64,000 nucleotides of DNA, from positions 1-64,000 of the forward strand of contig MPNI01000008.1 in assembly GCA_002238945.1 (NCBI GenBank). The letters are read 5' to 3'. The first letter of the stretch is position 1. Each line of letters starts with the position of its first letter. Source of the stretch: Proteobacteria bacterium bin106 (GTDB lineage Bacteria; Bdellovibrionota_B; Oligoflexia; Oligoflexales; Bin106). The notes under the pieces are model-generated. The model was not told the origin of the DNA. It saw only the letters and a list, made by a program, of their open reading frames with translations, and made no database searches. Both the position numbers and the translations under genes were made by a program. Below are positions 8,144 to 16,671 of this stretch, in pieces.

Positions 8144-9424
8144 TTAGTAGGCCATAAGATGCGTTCCTAAAAGGCGTTTTGTTCCTTGGTTGAGAGGGAT
8201 ATAGATCATTTCTCTGGCAAGAAATCCATCATCTAAAACATAAGTGCCTGAGATGCTCGCTCGGCTGAGGGTTTTTTGAGAGATCACTTTCATCAGTGGT
8301 GGGATACGCACGGTTTGGGCTTTTGTGTATAGAGAAATGATCCACATCATCACATCATAGCCAAGAGCTGCTAGCAAGGATGGGCTTTTGTTATGCTGTT
8401 CTGTGTAGAGTTTGACAAAGTCTTTGCGAAAAAAATCTTTATCAGCTGCACTCACATATCCTATCTCCATACTCCAGGGGTGTTGTTGCATGCTCGGATG
8501 CTCCCAGTGATCAAGTCCCATGGCTATATGTCTATAGCCTTTGCGCTCTAAAGCTAGCAGGAGTGGTAAAGAATCTTTAGCACTGAGCATCATACTGACA
8601 GCCTTGGCTTTAGAAAGCAGTATGGTGGTGCCTATATCTGACCAGGTTTTTTCTGTGTTATCTTGCCAGGTCTGGTCCAGCGGAGATGAGGGTGTTGAAA
8701 AAGGATAATGGAGAATGGTTTGTGGTGAGCGTAGTGAGATCACTTGGAGTGGTGGGATATCTTGATGTGTTTGAGGTTGAAGTGTTGAGGCAAATGCTTG
8801 GAGAATGGCTAGATTCTCTGTTGAATGCTCATCATCTATGATGGCGATAATGTCTTTGCTTGTGAGATGTTTTTCGTTGATGAGGTAATCAGCTATAACT
8901 TTGGCTTGCCAGCCATAGCTAGCGGTAAATGAGATACTGTATGGTTGCGTGGCAAAACCTTCTATCCAACGTGGTAATAAAGAAATAAAGAGCCGTTGAT
9001 GTTTTTGAGCAATATCACTGTATGCTTGGCTTTCTAAAGAGGATAAACCACCGATAAGGATACTCACACGATCTTCGGTGTATAGTTGCTCTGCAAGTTG
9101 TTTGGCTCGTTGATGATCTCCTTGATGATCGCGGATGATCAATTCTACTTTGTTGTAGTATTCTTTTTGTCTGCCAAAACCTGCGACGGCTGTTAGTGCT
9201 GGAGAATTTTGCCATAGCACAGGAGAGAGAGCATGCTGGATGCCCTCAAGAATCTCTTGGGCGTATTCTCCTCCTCCTGAGGAAAATGGTAGGAGGAGGC
9301 CTACTTTGAGATTATCTACGGCTTTTTTAGAAGGCATATCATCTAAAGATTGTGATGCTGGAAACCACCAGAAACTGATAATGACAGCACCGATAAATGT
9401 GATGATGGTGATGATTCGATACAT
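8144..9424 (-). CDS. Periplasmic ligand-binding protein (type 1 PBP fold, Peripla_BP_6-like)
   Basis: An N-terminal hydrophobic segment (IITIITFIGAVIISFWWF) serves as signal or membrane anchor. It is followed by a type 1 periplasmic-binding fold that opens with LKVGLLLPFSSGGGEYAQEI and continues with ELIIRDHQGDHQRAKQLAEQL, ILIGGLSS, IIAIIDDEHSTENLAIL and LGYDVMMWI. The pattern matches the branched-chain amino-acid receptor / LpoA-like superfamily, in which proteins bind amino acids or activate peptidoglycan synthases. There is no cysteine lipobox. No transporter components are adjacent, so a role as a binding or regulatory protein (a penicillin-binding protein activator type) is as likely as transport. 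The ligand cannot be predicted. Confidence 0.78.
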   Translation of the reverse strand: MYRIITIITFIGAVIISFWWFPASQSLDDMPSKKAVDNLKVGLLLPFSSGGGEYAQEILEGIQHALSPVLWQNSPALTAVAGFGRQKEYYNKVELIIRDHQGDHQRAKQLAEQLYTEDRVSILIGGLSSLESQAYSDIAQKHQRLFISLLPRWIEGFATQPYSISFTASYGWQAKVIADYLINEKHLTSKDIIAIIDDEHSTENLAILQAFASTLQPQTHQDIPPLQVISLRSPQTILHYPFSTPSSPLDQTWQDNTEKTWSDIGTTILLSKAKAVSMMLSAKDSLPLLLALERKGYRHIAMGLDHWEHPSMQQHPWSMEIGYVSAADKDFFRKDFVKLYTEQHNKSPSLLAALGYDVMMWIISLYTKAQTVRIPPLMKVISQKTLSRASISGTYVLDDGFLAREMIYIPLNQGTKRLLGTHLMAY

Positions 9425-9681
9425 AGTTTTGCGTGTTTGATGGTGTAAAGAATGGGATAGAAAGGATGATATACAGTTGATTTTACAGATAATGTAGAGA
9501 TCGTTTATGTAAATCTTGAAATATGTCGAAAGATATGCATGTGGGTGTTGCCATTTACGCTGGTGGAGAGAGTAGTGGAAACGCAGTGAGATGTTTAAGT
9601 TTAAGTGTTTAAGAATGAATGTATGACTTTACTACTCAGTAACATAACAAGGTTATGTTCTATAGACTATAAAGACAGTAT

Positions 9682-10632
9682 ATGATCTTCTGCCGTGTAT
9701 GGATGAATGTTTTCATAGCTATCCTATGTGTTATGGGAGTTATGGTGGTGAGTTGTCAGAAAAAGACACCTCATAGAAATGTGTCAGATGGTGATTCATC
9801 ATCTGTTGTGGATCAGGAATCCGATCATGTGTCTTCATCATCATCAGCACATAAGCCAAAAGCGCAAACATCTTCTTCGAATGCTTCAATGAGTGTGCCT
9901 TCTGCGGTCATGGATTCATCCAATTTATCCAATCAAGCTATTTATAAAGCTAGCTCAACACCGCAAGTGGTGAATTTGAGTAGATTGAATCCTTTGCAGA
10001 GGGAGTTAGCGGACAAGAAAAGAGAGCATGATAGTAGACAAAAACAGATTAACGATATATTGAGCTGCAACGCTGCTTTGTGTAAAGCCCTTATCGACTA
10101 TCGTTTGGATTGTCCTTTGTTGGGTTTTATCACCATTCGTGAAGATTACGTGGCAAAGTGTAATCAAGATGCGAGAGATCATCAAAGGGTACTCATTGAC
10201 TTTAAATTTGATAAGGATGATGATCGGCTACCCAGAAAAATGGAAGTAGAGATAAAGGTTCACGGTAGTGGTAAAGAGTTTGTGGCTAAATTAGATGGTA
10301 GTGATGGTGATTGGTATAAGGAATTGGATTTTACTGAAAAAAAAACAGGTTCTCCCAATCATGATGATCGTTTCATGGATATTAGTGACATAACATTGCG
10401 TTCTAAAAGCGGTCCTTTTCCAGGAAACCGTTATATCTTCAAGGTGTATGTGATGCTTAAGGTAAATTCAACGTCTTTATTTGGTAAGATGGCCCAACCG
10501 ACGGAGGTATCACCCACAGAATGGAAAATCCCATTTCAGAAGGCTTTTGACGATTGGAAAAAAGAATCGGCATGTAAGCCTGATGTGTCTGAGGTGTTGA
10601 AATCTTGTGGGGCTGGTTCTGAGGGGTCGTAA
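9682..10632 (+). CDS. Unknown lipoprotein with Ser-rich linker
   Basis: The protein begins with a short signal peptide that ends in a lipobox (VMVVSC), so it is predicted to be lipidated. Residues of about 30-95 form a low-complexity Ser/His/Asp-rich linker. The C-terminal half is a beta-rich domain (RVLIDFKFDKDDD, KMEVEIKVHGSG, YIFKVYVMLKV) with several cysteines (SCNAALCKAL, CPLLG, KCNQD, ACKP, SCGAG). I do not recognise the domain. It is followed after 74 bp by another lipoprotein gene on the same strand, and both have a hydrophilic linker plus a beta-rich domain, so they may work together at the cell envelope. The start at 9682 gives a 30-residue signal peptide, and an internal start at the ATG encoding residue 8 is possible. 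Confidence 0.75.
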   Translation: MIFCRVWMNVFIAILCVMGVMVVSCQKKTPHRNVSDGDSSSVVDQESDHVSSSSSAHKPKAQTSSSNASMSVPSAVMDSSNLSNQAIYKASSTPQVVNLSRLNPLQRELADKKREHDSRQKQINDILSCNAALCKALIDYRLDCPLLGFITIREDYVAKCNQDARDHQRVLIDFKFDKDDDRLPRKMEVEIKVHGSGKEFVAKLDGSDGDWYKELDFTEKKTGSPNHDDRFMDISDITLRSKSGPFPGNRYIFKVYVMLKVNSTSLFGKMAQPTEVSPTEWKIPFQKAFDDWKKESACKPDVSEVLKSCGAGSEGS

Positions 10633-10706
10633 TGGAGTTATTGGTGATAATGAATAAGTTATGATAGAGCGTGATGTGGCTTAGATGGATCATTAAGGAT
10701 GACTGA

Positions 10707-11555
10707 GTGAAGTGGTATAGAATCTCATGGTTTGGTTGGCTGATGTTGGTGGGTTGTTTAGGCTCATCGAATGATAGAGGCAATGGTAATAATTATACGC
10801 AATCATCATCTAGCGAGCCAGAACCAGGCTCGCTAGAAGCTTATGCAAAAGAAGATCCTGGTCTAACAGCAGCAGAATTGAAATTGATGGTTTCTTTAAA
10901 GTCCAAGATTGATGAACTTGACGATAAGATTGAAGATCAGAGTGAGTCCTTTATCAGTGCTACTGATACTACGAAGTTACTTCAAGTACACTTAGGACAA
11001 ACCCTTAATATGGGTTGTGTTCTGGATCTGGAAGTGGATAGTTTGAAGATCACTATGCAGGGCACCAAGTTAGAAGATAAAGACCATGGTATAAGTAGGG
11101 TTAATCTTTTTTCTAGTGAGGCAAAGAATTCTAATGATGATCTGCAGTTATTTTTTGATGAAGATATATTTGTGGATTTAGAAGAATGGAAGACAGGACA
11201 AGAACAACCGATAATTCTTAGTAAACCTGTTAAATTACGTGATCTGCGTTATGTGCGATTGGATAAAAAAGGCTATAACTTTAAGGTCTCTGATTACAAT
11301 GAAGATCATTATCAAGCAGGTATGCTTGGTAATAAGAAGATCATTAATGAGCGTTATCATACTATAGAAACGCATCGTTATCGGTTGGAGAGCATAGAGA
11401 TCAAGGCTTTGAGTGGCAAAAAAGAGCCTCTTCTGTTGTATAGCCGTAGCGGTATTGGTTATGAGTATGCATATCATGGTCGTTCGTTTGTAGATTATAA
11501 GCTTAGAAGCACAGAAGAGTATACCACACTGCTGGGGATAAAGGATTGTGAGTAG
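10707..11555 (+). CDS. Unknown lipoprotein
   Basis: The likely start is the GTG at 10707, preceded by TAAGGAT at 10694-10700 with about 6 nt spacing. It produces a compact lipoprotein signal (MKWYRISWFGWLMLVGC) with a canonical LVGC lipobox. After a short Ser/Gly/Glu linker there is a charged helical stretch (LKLMVSLKSKIDELDDKIE, about residues 58-80). A beta-rich domain with repeated LxSLxI/LESIEIKAL-type strands extends to the C-terminus, which ends in Cys-Glu. I do not recognise the family. It is the second gene of a lipoprotein pair and probably shares transcription with the first. A 10-bp perfect inverted repeat lies within its linker codons. Confidence 0.75.
   Translation: MKWYRISWFGWLMLVGCLGSSNDRGNGNNYTQSSSSEPEPGSLEAYAKEDPGLTAAELKLMVSLKSKIDELDDKIEDQSESFISATDTTKLLQVHLGQTLNMGCVLDLEVDSLKITMQGTKLEDKDHGISRVNLFSSEAKNSNDDLQLFFDEDIFVDLEEWKTGQEQPIILSKPVKLRDLRYVRLDKKGYNFKVSDYNEDHYQAGMLGNKKIINERYHTIETHRYRLESIEIKALSGKKEPLLLYSRSGIGYEYAYHGRSFVDYKLRSTEEYTTLLGIKDCE
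10810..10836 (+). repeat. Perfect 10-bp inverted repeat inside lipoprotein gene
   Basis: CTAGCGAGCC at 10810-10819 pairs with GGCTCGCTAG at 10827-10836 around a 7-nt loop. It encodes the Ser/Glu/Pro linker just after the lipobox, and no T-tract follows, so it is a stem-loop but not a typical terminator. Confidence 0.75.
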
Positions 11556-11585
11556 TTGCTGTGTACTAGGCTGTGTACTAGCTTA

Positions 11586-11637
11586 AGACTAGCTTATAAG
11601 ACTAGCTTATAAGACTAGCTCATAAGACTAGCTCATA
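11586..11637. repeat. Tandem repeat, 13 bp x 4, covering a stop codon
   Basis: Four copies of agactagcttata (the last two with one change, c for t) run from 11586 to 11637, with degraded copies on both sides. The stop codon of the minus-strand gene (complement of 11628-11630) lies in the fourth unit. Confidence 0.92.
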
Positions 11638-12599
11638 AGATTAGCCATGTGTTGAGCGGTTTGATGGTATTCTTTGATGATGTCATCTACAAGAGTTTGA
11701 CAGGTGGGAATATGGTCGATCATACCGCTTACTTGGCCAATTTCTAGTTCTCCGCTGTGGAGATCTCCTTCAAACATTCCAGCTTTAGCACGGCCTTTGC
11801 CGAGAAGTTCTTTGAGTTCTGCTGCTGATGCACCGCTAGTTTCAAGTTGCTCCACTTGATGAAAAAAGGGGTTTTTGAGAAGTCGTACGGGAGCAATAGC
11901 TCTGAGTTTGAGCTGGGTGTCTTCAGGGGATGCCTCACATATAGCTTGTTTAAAAGCTGGGTGGGCGCTGGATTCTTGGGTGGCAGCAAAACGCGATCCT
12001 ATTTGGACACCATCAGCACCAAGAGCCATGGCTGCATACATTTGCTTACCACTGGCTATACCTCCTGCTGCCAGTATAGGAATAGAAACCTGTTTTTTGA
12101 CTTGAGGAATAAGTACCATACTGGTGAGTTCATCACGGCCGTTATGCCCTCCTGCTTCAAAGCCTTCTACCACTACAATATCAACTCCAGCATCTTCACA
12201 TTTTTTAGCCATGCGTGGTGTAGCTGTGACATGTATCACAGTTGCATGACGTTCTTTAAGCCAAGGGGTAAAGATCTTGGGACTGCCAGCTGATAAAATA
12301 AAACACCGTACTCCAAGGTCGTAGGCTTCTTTGATCTGATCTGCTGATCCTTCATACATAATCGGTACATTGACAGCAAAAGATGTTATGCCGTGATCTT
12401 GGACTTTACAGATATGCTTTTTAAGCAAGTCTCCTTTAAGAGATCCTGCTCCTAAAACCCCTAAACATCCTGCCTTGCTAGCAGCTATGGCTAAGTTAGC
12501 TCCTGATGTCCAAACCATGCCTGCTTGAATAATGGGGTAGCGGATCTGAAGACGTTCACATATTTTTTGTGGTTGTGCTGTGAATTGTGAAGATGTCAT
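11628..12599 (-). CDS. FabK-like enoyl-ACP reductase / nitronate monooxygenase family
   Basis: This is a flavin-dependent TIM-barrel enzyme. The N-terminus has RYPIIQAGMVWTSGANLA, followed by GCLGVLGAGS, VVVEGFEAGGHNGRDE (FMN phosphate loop region), IPILAAGGIASG, and GADGVQIGSRFAATQES. This combination is shared by FabK (enoyl-ACP reductase II of fatty-acid synthesis) and by nitronate monooxygenases. The EGFEAGGHxG form and the length of 323 favour the FabK-like branch, but I cannot settle the substrate from sequence alone. No fatty-acid genes are nearby. The last codons and the stop lie inside a 13-bp tandem repeat array. Confidence 0.88.
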   Translation of the reverse strand: MTSSQFTAQPQKICERLQIRYPIIQAGMVWTSGANLAIAASKAGCLGVLGAGSLKGDLLKKHICKVQDHGITSFAVNVPIMYEGSADQIKEAYDLGVRCFILSAGSPKIFTPWLKERHATVIHVTATPRMAKKCEDAGVDIVVVEGFEAGGHNGRDELTSMVLIPQVKKQVSIPILAAGGIASGKQMYAAMALGADGVQIGSRFAATQESSAHPAFKQAICEASPEDTQLKLRAIAPVRLLKNPFFHQVEQLETSGASAAELKELLGKGRAKAGMFEGDLHSGELEIGQVSGMIDHIPTCQTLVDDIIKEYHQTAQHMANLMS

Positions 12600-12970
12600 A
12601 GCATGCTACTTTAAAGAATGTAGGTGATGGTGTAGATGTATATAAGCCATAGAAAAACGTACCATGATAGCTCTGGTTTATGTTATACATCTTTTATATA
12701 TCGTCTTGTGATATCAAAGAAAATAAGAAACATCCATAAGGTTTGGCTATAACATTTCTGTTTTCAAGGGTCGTTAGAATAGGTGTTATGGAATGAGTGC
12801 TTGTGACAGGCCTGAGCTTATAGGATAGCTCATAAGCACATATAATCATTCATAGCTGGGACAAATAGCTGGGACAAATAGCTGAGACAAATAGCTGAGA
12901 CAAAAGAAGCAAAAAATATAGAAAAAAGCATAAAGTGAGACATACACATACAACATTCAAATGGCGGTTT
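12600..12970. other. Intergenic region with repeat array
   Basis: This gap separates two divergently oriented genes. It contains short inverted sequences around 12810-12840 (gcttat / ataagc) and the 13-bp array at 12852-12903. No gene or strong promoter is obvious. Confidence 0.5.
12852..12903. repeat. Tandem repeat, 13 bp x 4
   Basis: Four head-to-tail copies of atagctgggacaa (g to a in the last two copies) lie 70 bp upstream of the next gene. The pairing of two variant copies implies stepwise duplication. Confidence 0.92.
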
Positions 12971-13798
12971 ATGATGTTATGGCAGCAGGGTGTGCAACAA
13001 TTTTTGTCAAGCTTTGATAGGTTTATGCTTGGTAGAGTTGTCGTCACAGTGAGTATTTTATCGGTGTTTTTTGGTGACGTGTTGGGTAGTGGTAGTGCTT
13101 TAGCTCAAGAGGATTTATCAGCTGAAGATGATGATACGTATACACAAAAGGATCCTTCTTACCGGGTTCCTCAATCAGATTCACTGTATGATACAACCCA
13201 GCCTCGTGATGCTTATATGCGTGGCACATCTTCGTTCTTAGTCGATCTAAGAGGTACTGTTGGCAGTGCATCAGTGCGAAGGGTAGGTAGTAGAAGAGAA
13301 GCAGGTAGTGGTGGTTCGAGTGGTGTGGGCCGTGTGTATTCTTTGGCTGGTCTTTATAATCTTGCCATCACTCCAGAGAGTCGTGTCCATGTGGGTGCTG
13401 AGATATCGACTACAGATGTAGGCTCTTTTTACACACACTCTCATGCAACGTTTCCTCTAAGAGGCTATGGTGTCAAATTGGCAATGGATTGGCAGCTGGG
13501 TTTTAGTAAATGGCGAGCTGGTTTAGGAACATTCTTTGGATTGGTGCAAGATTCTATAACCAAACAAAATCTTACTGTTAAGACCGAAGGTTTTGTTGCA
13601 AGGATGGAAACTGTGTTTTCTTTTGATGTGAGTTCGCGTTTTTATCTTCAAGCAGGTGGTGGTTATGGGCGATATAAACTCAATCGTTCATCAAGCCCTA
13701 GTGGTAATGCAGGCACATTAGATAAAATCGCGAGTCCTTTTATATTTACGATGCCTTATGCCTTCTTAGCAGTGGGTGTGCATGTGTGGCATATGTGA
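12971..13798 (+). CDS. Predicted outer-membrane beta-barrel protein
   Basis: The N-terminal hydrophobic segment (MLGRVVVTVSILSVFFGDVL) ends at a plausible signal peptidase site (SALAQED). The mature part starts with an acidic, tyrosine-containing linker. It continues as alternating beta strands (FLVDLRGTVGSASV, VHVGAEISTTDVG, GVKLAMDWQLGF, FYLQAGGGYGRYKLN) and ends AFLAVGVHVWHM, the pattern of a small 8-stranded barrel. The ATG at 12971 (MMLWQQG) is chosen; the frame extends upstream to a GTG at 12935 without a ribosome binding site. The family is not recognised, but the organisation (signal, linker, barrel) resembles the three paralogs that follow. Confidence 0.72.
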   Translation: MMLWQQGVQQFLSSFDRFMLGRVVVTVSILSVFFGDVLGSGSALAQEDLSAEDDDTYTQKDPSYRVPQSDSLYDTTQPRDAYMRGTSSFLVDLRGTVGSASVRRVGSRREAGSGGSSGVGRVYSLAGLYNLAITPESRVHVGAEISTTDVGSFYTHSHATFPLRGYGVKLAMDWQLGFSKWRAGLGTFFGLVQDSITKQNLTVKTEGFVARMETVFSFDVSSRFYLQAGGGYGRYKLNRSSSPSGNAGTLDKIASPFIFTMPYAFLAVGVHVWHM

Positions 13799-14481
13799 TG
13801 ATATGTTTTAGGTATGTAGCTGGATACAACCGGTTATATTAAATTGCGTTATAACTGTGTTATGGTAAGTCCAGACATTGCATGTGCATGGTCAGGGTAG
13901 TTATGGTGAAAACATCACCAATGCATGTGATGGACGAACCAATGTGCAATAACCTTGAGTCTTGATATTCTCAGTGAGTCGTGTACCATAGGCCTCTATC
14001 ATAGATACATTGATCATCAAAATCATAGAGACATTGAGAATCACCAATTATAGGCTAGGCATTTCATTTATATGTGACAGAGGCCACTGAGACAATGGCG
14101 ATAGTGGCAATTGGTGATAGTGGCAAATGGCGATAGATAGTGAAAGATAGATAGTGAAATAAGCATAGCTTTGGAAAGCTTGGGAGGTAATAAGAAAAAA
14201 ATCATGAAGTTATATTCACAGAAAGTGGTTGGTAGTTGACAGTTGGCACAAGAGGCATTACGGTAAAGTCTTTAGGTAAGTTCTAAGTTTCTCCCAGGTT
14301 ATGTAGGGTGTGTAGTGGTGTATAGCAGTATATGTAGTAGGGTATGTATTGGATATGTAAGAATGATTTTGGGATGGAATTTTGTTATAATATATGGAAA
14401 TGTGTGAGATGTTTATGTGAAATAGTGTTATAGTGTTTTAAGTTATGGAGCTGGTTCTTAAAATTTATTGGAGAATGTGTT
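13799..14481. other. 683-bp gene-free region, rich in inverted repeats
   Basis: No plausible protein gene is visible on either strand. The left part (13832-14116) contains consecutive nested inverted repeats described as a separate feature. From about 14095 to 14160 there are short degenerate repeats of gatagtggcaa and gatagtgaaa. The right part is T/G-rich and has a TATAAT at 14386-14391, about 95 bp before the next gene, a candidate -10 element without a clear -35. Confidence 0.55.
13832..14116. other. Nested inverted repeats, possible structured RNA
   Basis: Three consecutive stem-rich blocks are visible. Block 1 (13864-13940): GGT/ACC, GTCCA/TGGAC across an aa/ga internal loop, ACAT/ATGT, GCAT/ATGC, and a terminal hairpin TGGTGA-aaaca-TCACCA (13904-13920). 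Flanking GGTT/AACC and ATTGC/GCAAT pairs extend it to 13832-13954. Block 2 (13967-14041): ATTCTCA/TGAGAAT, CTCTAT/ATAGAG and an inner TTGA/TCAA. Block 3 (14042-14116): CACCAATT/AATTGGTG enclosing GCCACT/AGTGGC. I match it to no known RNA family. It could be a non-coding RNA, a leader element or the remnant of a small mobile element; the strand is unknown. Confidence 0.4.
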
Positions 14482-15195
14482 ATGAATTCATCGGTGTTGT
14501 TATCTAGAGTTTTTGGGGCAAAATCTTGTTATAGAGCCTTGGTATGTCTTATGTTGGGTGCCTCTTTAGCTTTTTCAGGAGTGGCTCTAGCGCAAGATGC
14601 AGGTAAGAAGTCTGGTTCGTCTATGAAGGCAAAGTCTGGAAAGTCATCAAAAGGCATGTCTTATGTTGCTGTGGATATTGATACTTTGGTTGGTATGAAG
14701 ACTACTAAGACACTTGCAGCAGATGAAAAAGAGGTAAAATGGCCTTTGGGTTTTCGTCTTGGTGCAGGTTATAGTCATGGTCTTAAAGGGTTCAACTTGT
14801 TTGGTGGTGCTGGAGTCGTTTTGTATCAAAACAAAGTGGCTAACAAAGATGCGGATGATAAGTTGCAAAAAGTCACGCCTACAGGGTTTTTTGTGAAACT
14901 TGGCGGTAATGCTAGTGTTCATAAAAAAGTTAACGTGGGCGGTAATCTATCTTACACTTACCTACAAAAACTAGTTGGTGCTAAGACATACAAAGGTATG
15001 TATGCTGGTGGTGAATTAGTGGTTAGTGGAGAAGTTTACAAAAACCTTAGTCTTAACTTTGGTGGTGGTATGAACTTCTGGAACAAGAAACCTGCTGAAA
15101 CCGATGTCACAAAGCTTAAGGAAAATGAAGTAGTGGTTTATCCACCTAAGTTTTATCTGCTTGCAGGTTTTCATTTGAATGTGTATCAGTTGTAA
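14482..15195 (+). CDS. Outer-membrane beta-barrel protein, paralog 1
   Basis: The start at 14482 is preceded by TTGGAG with 10 nt spacing. The signal peptide (CLMLGASLAFSGVALAQ) ends in an ALAQ cleavage site, followed by a Lys/Ser/Gly-rich linker (residues 38-58) and then a barrel of about 180 residues with strands such as FRLGAGYSHGLKGFNLFGG, GFFVKLGGNASVHKKVNVG and LSLNFGGGMNFW, ending FYLLAGFHLNVYQL. It is the most divergent of three tandem paralogs (14482, 15457 and 16672). It has its own Rho-independent terminator, so each copy seems to be transcribed separately. Function is unknown; small barrels of this size are structural or adhesive. Confidence 0.82.
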   Translation: MNSSVLLSRVFGAKSCYRALVCLMLGASLAFSGVALAQDAGKKSGSSMKAKSGKSSKGMSYVAVDIDTLVGMKTTKTLAADEKEVKWPLGFRLGAGYSHGLKGFNLFGGAGVVLYQNKVANKDADDKLQKVTPTGFFVKLGGNASVHKKVNVGGNLSYTYLQKLVGAKTYKGMYAGGELVVSGEVYKNLSLNFGGGMNFWNKKPAETDVTKLKENEVVVYPPKFYLLAGFHLNVYQL

Positions 15196-15283
15196 TATAG
15201 ATACACACAATTATAGATAGCAAAAATAAAATAATAGAATTACAACAGAACTACAAAAAGTAGACAGTAGACAAAAAGCGGAC

Positions 15284-15328
15284 AAAAAGCCTAGAGAGCT
15301 GCCTTGCGGTAGCCTCTAGGCTTTTTTT
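15284..15328 (+). terminator. Rho-independent terminator of paralog 1
   Basis: AAAAGCCTAGAG pairs perfectly with CTCTAGGCTTTT, and the inner gctgcc/ggtagc pairs with one G-U, giving a stem of about 18 bp followed by a run of seven T. It lies 90 bp after the stop codon. Confidence 0.92.
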
Positions 15329-15456
15329 ATTACTTAGGAGTTTTTTTGGATAGGCATTATATGTAAGGTCCTGTGAACTATATGATATTTAAGTGTGTGT
15401 TATGATGATGCATTCATCACGTAGCGGATATTTAAAAAGGTATAGGAGCAGGTATT

Positions 15457-16317
15457 ATGGATTCATCGAGGTTGTTGTTTAGAATGTTTGAGACAAAAAC
15501 ATGTTTTAAAGGCTTGGTATGTTTGATGCTGGGTTTTTCTTTGCTTTATTGCACGGTGGCTTTAGGCCAGAATTCAGATAAGAATTCAGGTCAAAGATCA
15601 GATAAGAATTCAGGCAAGAAGAAATCCGTGTCGTCTACTAAGCAAAAATCTGGTGAGCCAAAATCATCTAAAAATCCTTCTTATTTTTCCTTGGATTTTA
15701 ATGGTACGGTAGGTGTGGGGTCTACGGAGCCTGCTTATCTAAAAAAATTAAAAGAGGTAGCCAAAGCTTTTGGTTATGAGGAAAAAGAAGACTTTCCTCT
15801 AGGAGCTAGTGTTGAGCTAGGATACAATCAAGGCTTTAAAGGGTTTACGTTATCTGGTAGCGGTGTGTTTTTTGTTCATCAATATAAAGTGGTCTATAAA
15901 GATAAAAAAACAGAAGAAAATAATACTGCAGAAAAAAAGAATGCAGGAGTAAATTTTAAAACGGGAGGTTATCACAAAGATGTTATGCCTACAGGTTTTG
16001 GTGGCAAATTGGGTGGTAGAGTGAATGTAACCGACAATTTCGCTTTGGGCCTTAATGGGACGTTTAATGTTTTTGTAAAGCTGTTTGGTAATAAAATGTA
16101 TAGCGGTAAGTATATGGGTGTTGAGCTTGTTTCGTCTGCAAAAGTGGCTCAAAGATTTTATTTGAAGTTTATCGCTGGTACAAATTTATGGCAACCCATT
16201 TCACTAGGAGACTCGATAGTGAATGCACTTACGAGTAAGGAAGAGATAGTTTATCCTTTCGTGCCTAAGTTCTATGTGCTCTTAGGCTTTCATTTGAATA
16301 TATTTCAAGTGTCATAA
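15457..16317 (+). CDS. Outer-membrane beta-barrel protein, paralog 2
   Basis: The start at 15457 is preceded by AGGAG with about 11 nt spacing. The signal peptide (CLMLGFSLLYCTVALGQ) resembles that of paralog 1. The linker contains an in-frame duplication (SDKNSG twice, residues 41-52). The barrel opens with KNPSYFSLDFNGTVGVGSTEP and ends FYVLLGFHLNIFQVS. The block from the ATG at 15985 to 16157 is 173 bp and matches paralog 3 at 17116-17288 with only about seven differences. In contrast, the loops at about 15720-15780, 15895-15965 and 16200-16250 differ in sequence and length. This pattern suggests recent duplication or gene conversion with diversifying loops. Confidence 0.82.
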   Translation: MDSSRLLFRMFETKTCFKGLVCLMLGFSLLYCTVALGQNSDKNSGQRSDKNSGKKKSVSSTKQKSGEPKSSKNPSYFSLDFNGTVGVGSTEPAYLKKLKEVAKAFGYEEKEDFPLGASVELGYNQGFKGFTLSGSGVFFVHQYKVVYKDKKTEENNTAEKKNAGVNFKTGGYHKDVMPTGFGGKLGGRVNVTDNFALGLNGTFNVFVKLFGNKMYSGKYMGVELVSSAKVAQRFYLKFIAGTNLWQPISLGDSIVNALTSKEEIVYPFVPKFYVLLGFHLNIFQVS

Positions 16318-16409
16318 ACAAAAGCATATAAAAAGTTCATAAGCAGCTAAAACACATTTTGAAAATACCAAACCATAGAATCAACAATACAATAAGAAAT
16401 ATGTATGAG

Positions 16410-16446
16410 GTTATAGGTCTGCCTTGAGGTGGCTTTTAGGCTTTAT
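16410..16446 (+). terminator. Degraded terminator of paralog 2
   Basis: The sequence ggtctgccttgaggtggcttttaggcttta aligns with the terminator of paralog 1 (gagctgccttgcggtagcctctaggctttt), but the left arm no longer complements the right arm. It appears to be a decaying homologous terminator. Confidence 0.45.
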
Positions 16447-16584
16447 ACATAGAGAAGAATAAAGTATCCATAGTCATTTCCTTTATGGCATATGCCTGTG
16501 TGCATAGTATTTATGGCATTTCATCGCATGACTTGTTTGAAACAATAAAGATTTATTCTGTAATGAATGTAAGGCTTTCTCAAA

Positions 16585-16613
16585 CACTATTTTTTATTCA
16601 TAAAAAAATAGTG
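16585..16613 (+). promoter_or_regulatory. Perfect 11-bp AT-rich hairpin upstream of paralog 3
   Basis: CACTATTTTTT (16585-16595) and AAAAAATAGTG (16603-16613) flank a 7-nt loop, 58 bp before the start of paralog 3. It could be a terminator for readthrough from paralog 2, whose own terminator is degraded, or a regulatory hairpin. Confidence 0.5.
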
Positions 16614-16671
16614 AAGAAGCTGTGAAACCATCATTTTTAGTATCTAAAAAGTCTGTTTTCGGAGATTAACA

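Larger units (their letters stand above)
16318..16671. other. Intergenic region between paralogs 2 and 3
   Basis: This 354-bp gap holds the degraded terminator near 16410-16446 and a perfect AT-rich hairpin at 16585-16613. No gene is visible. Confidence 0.5.
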
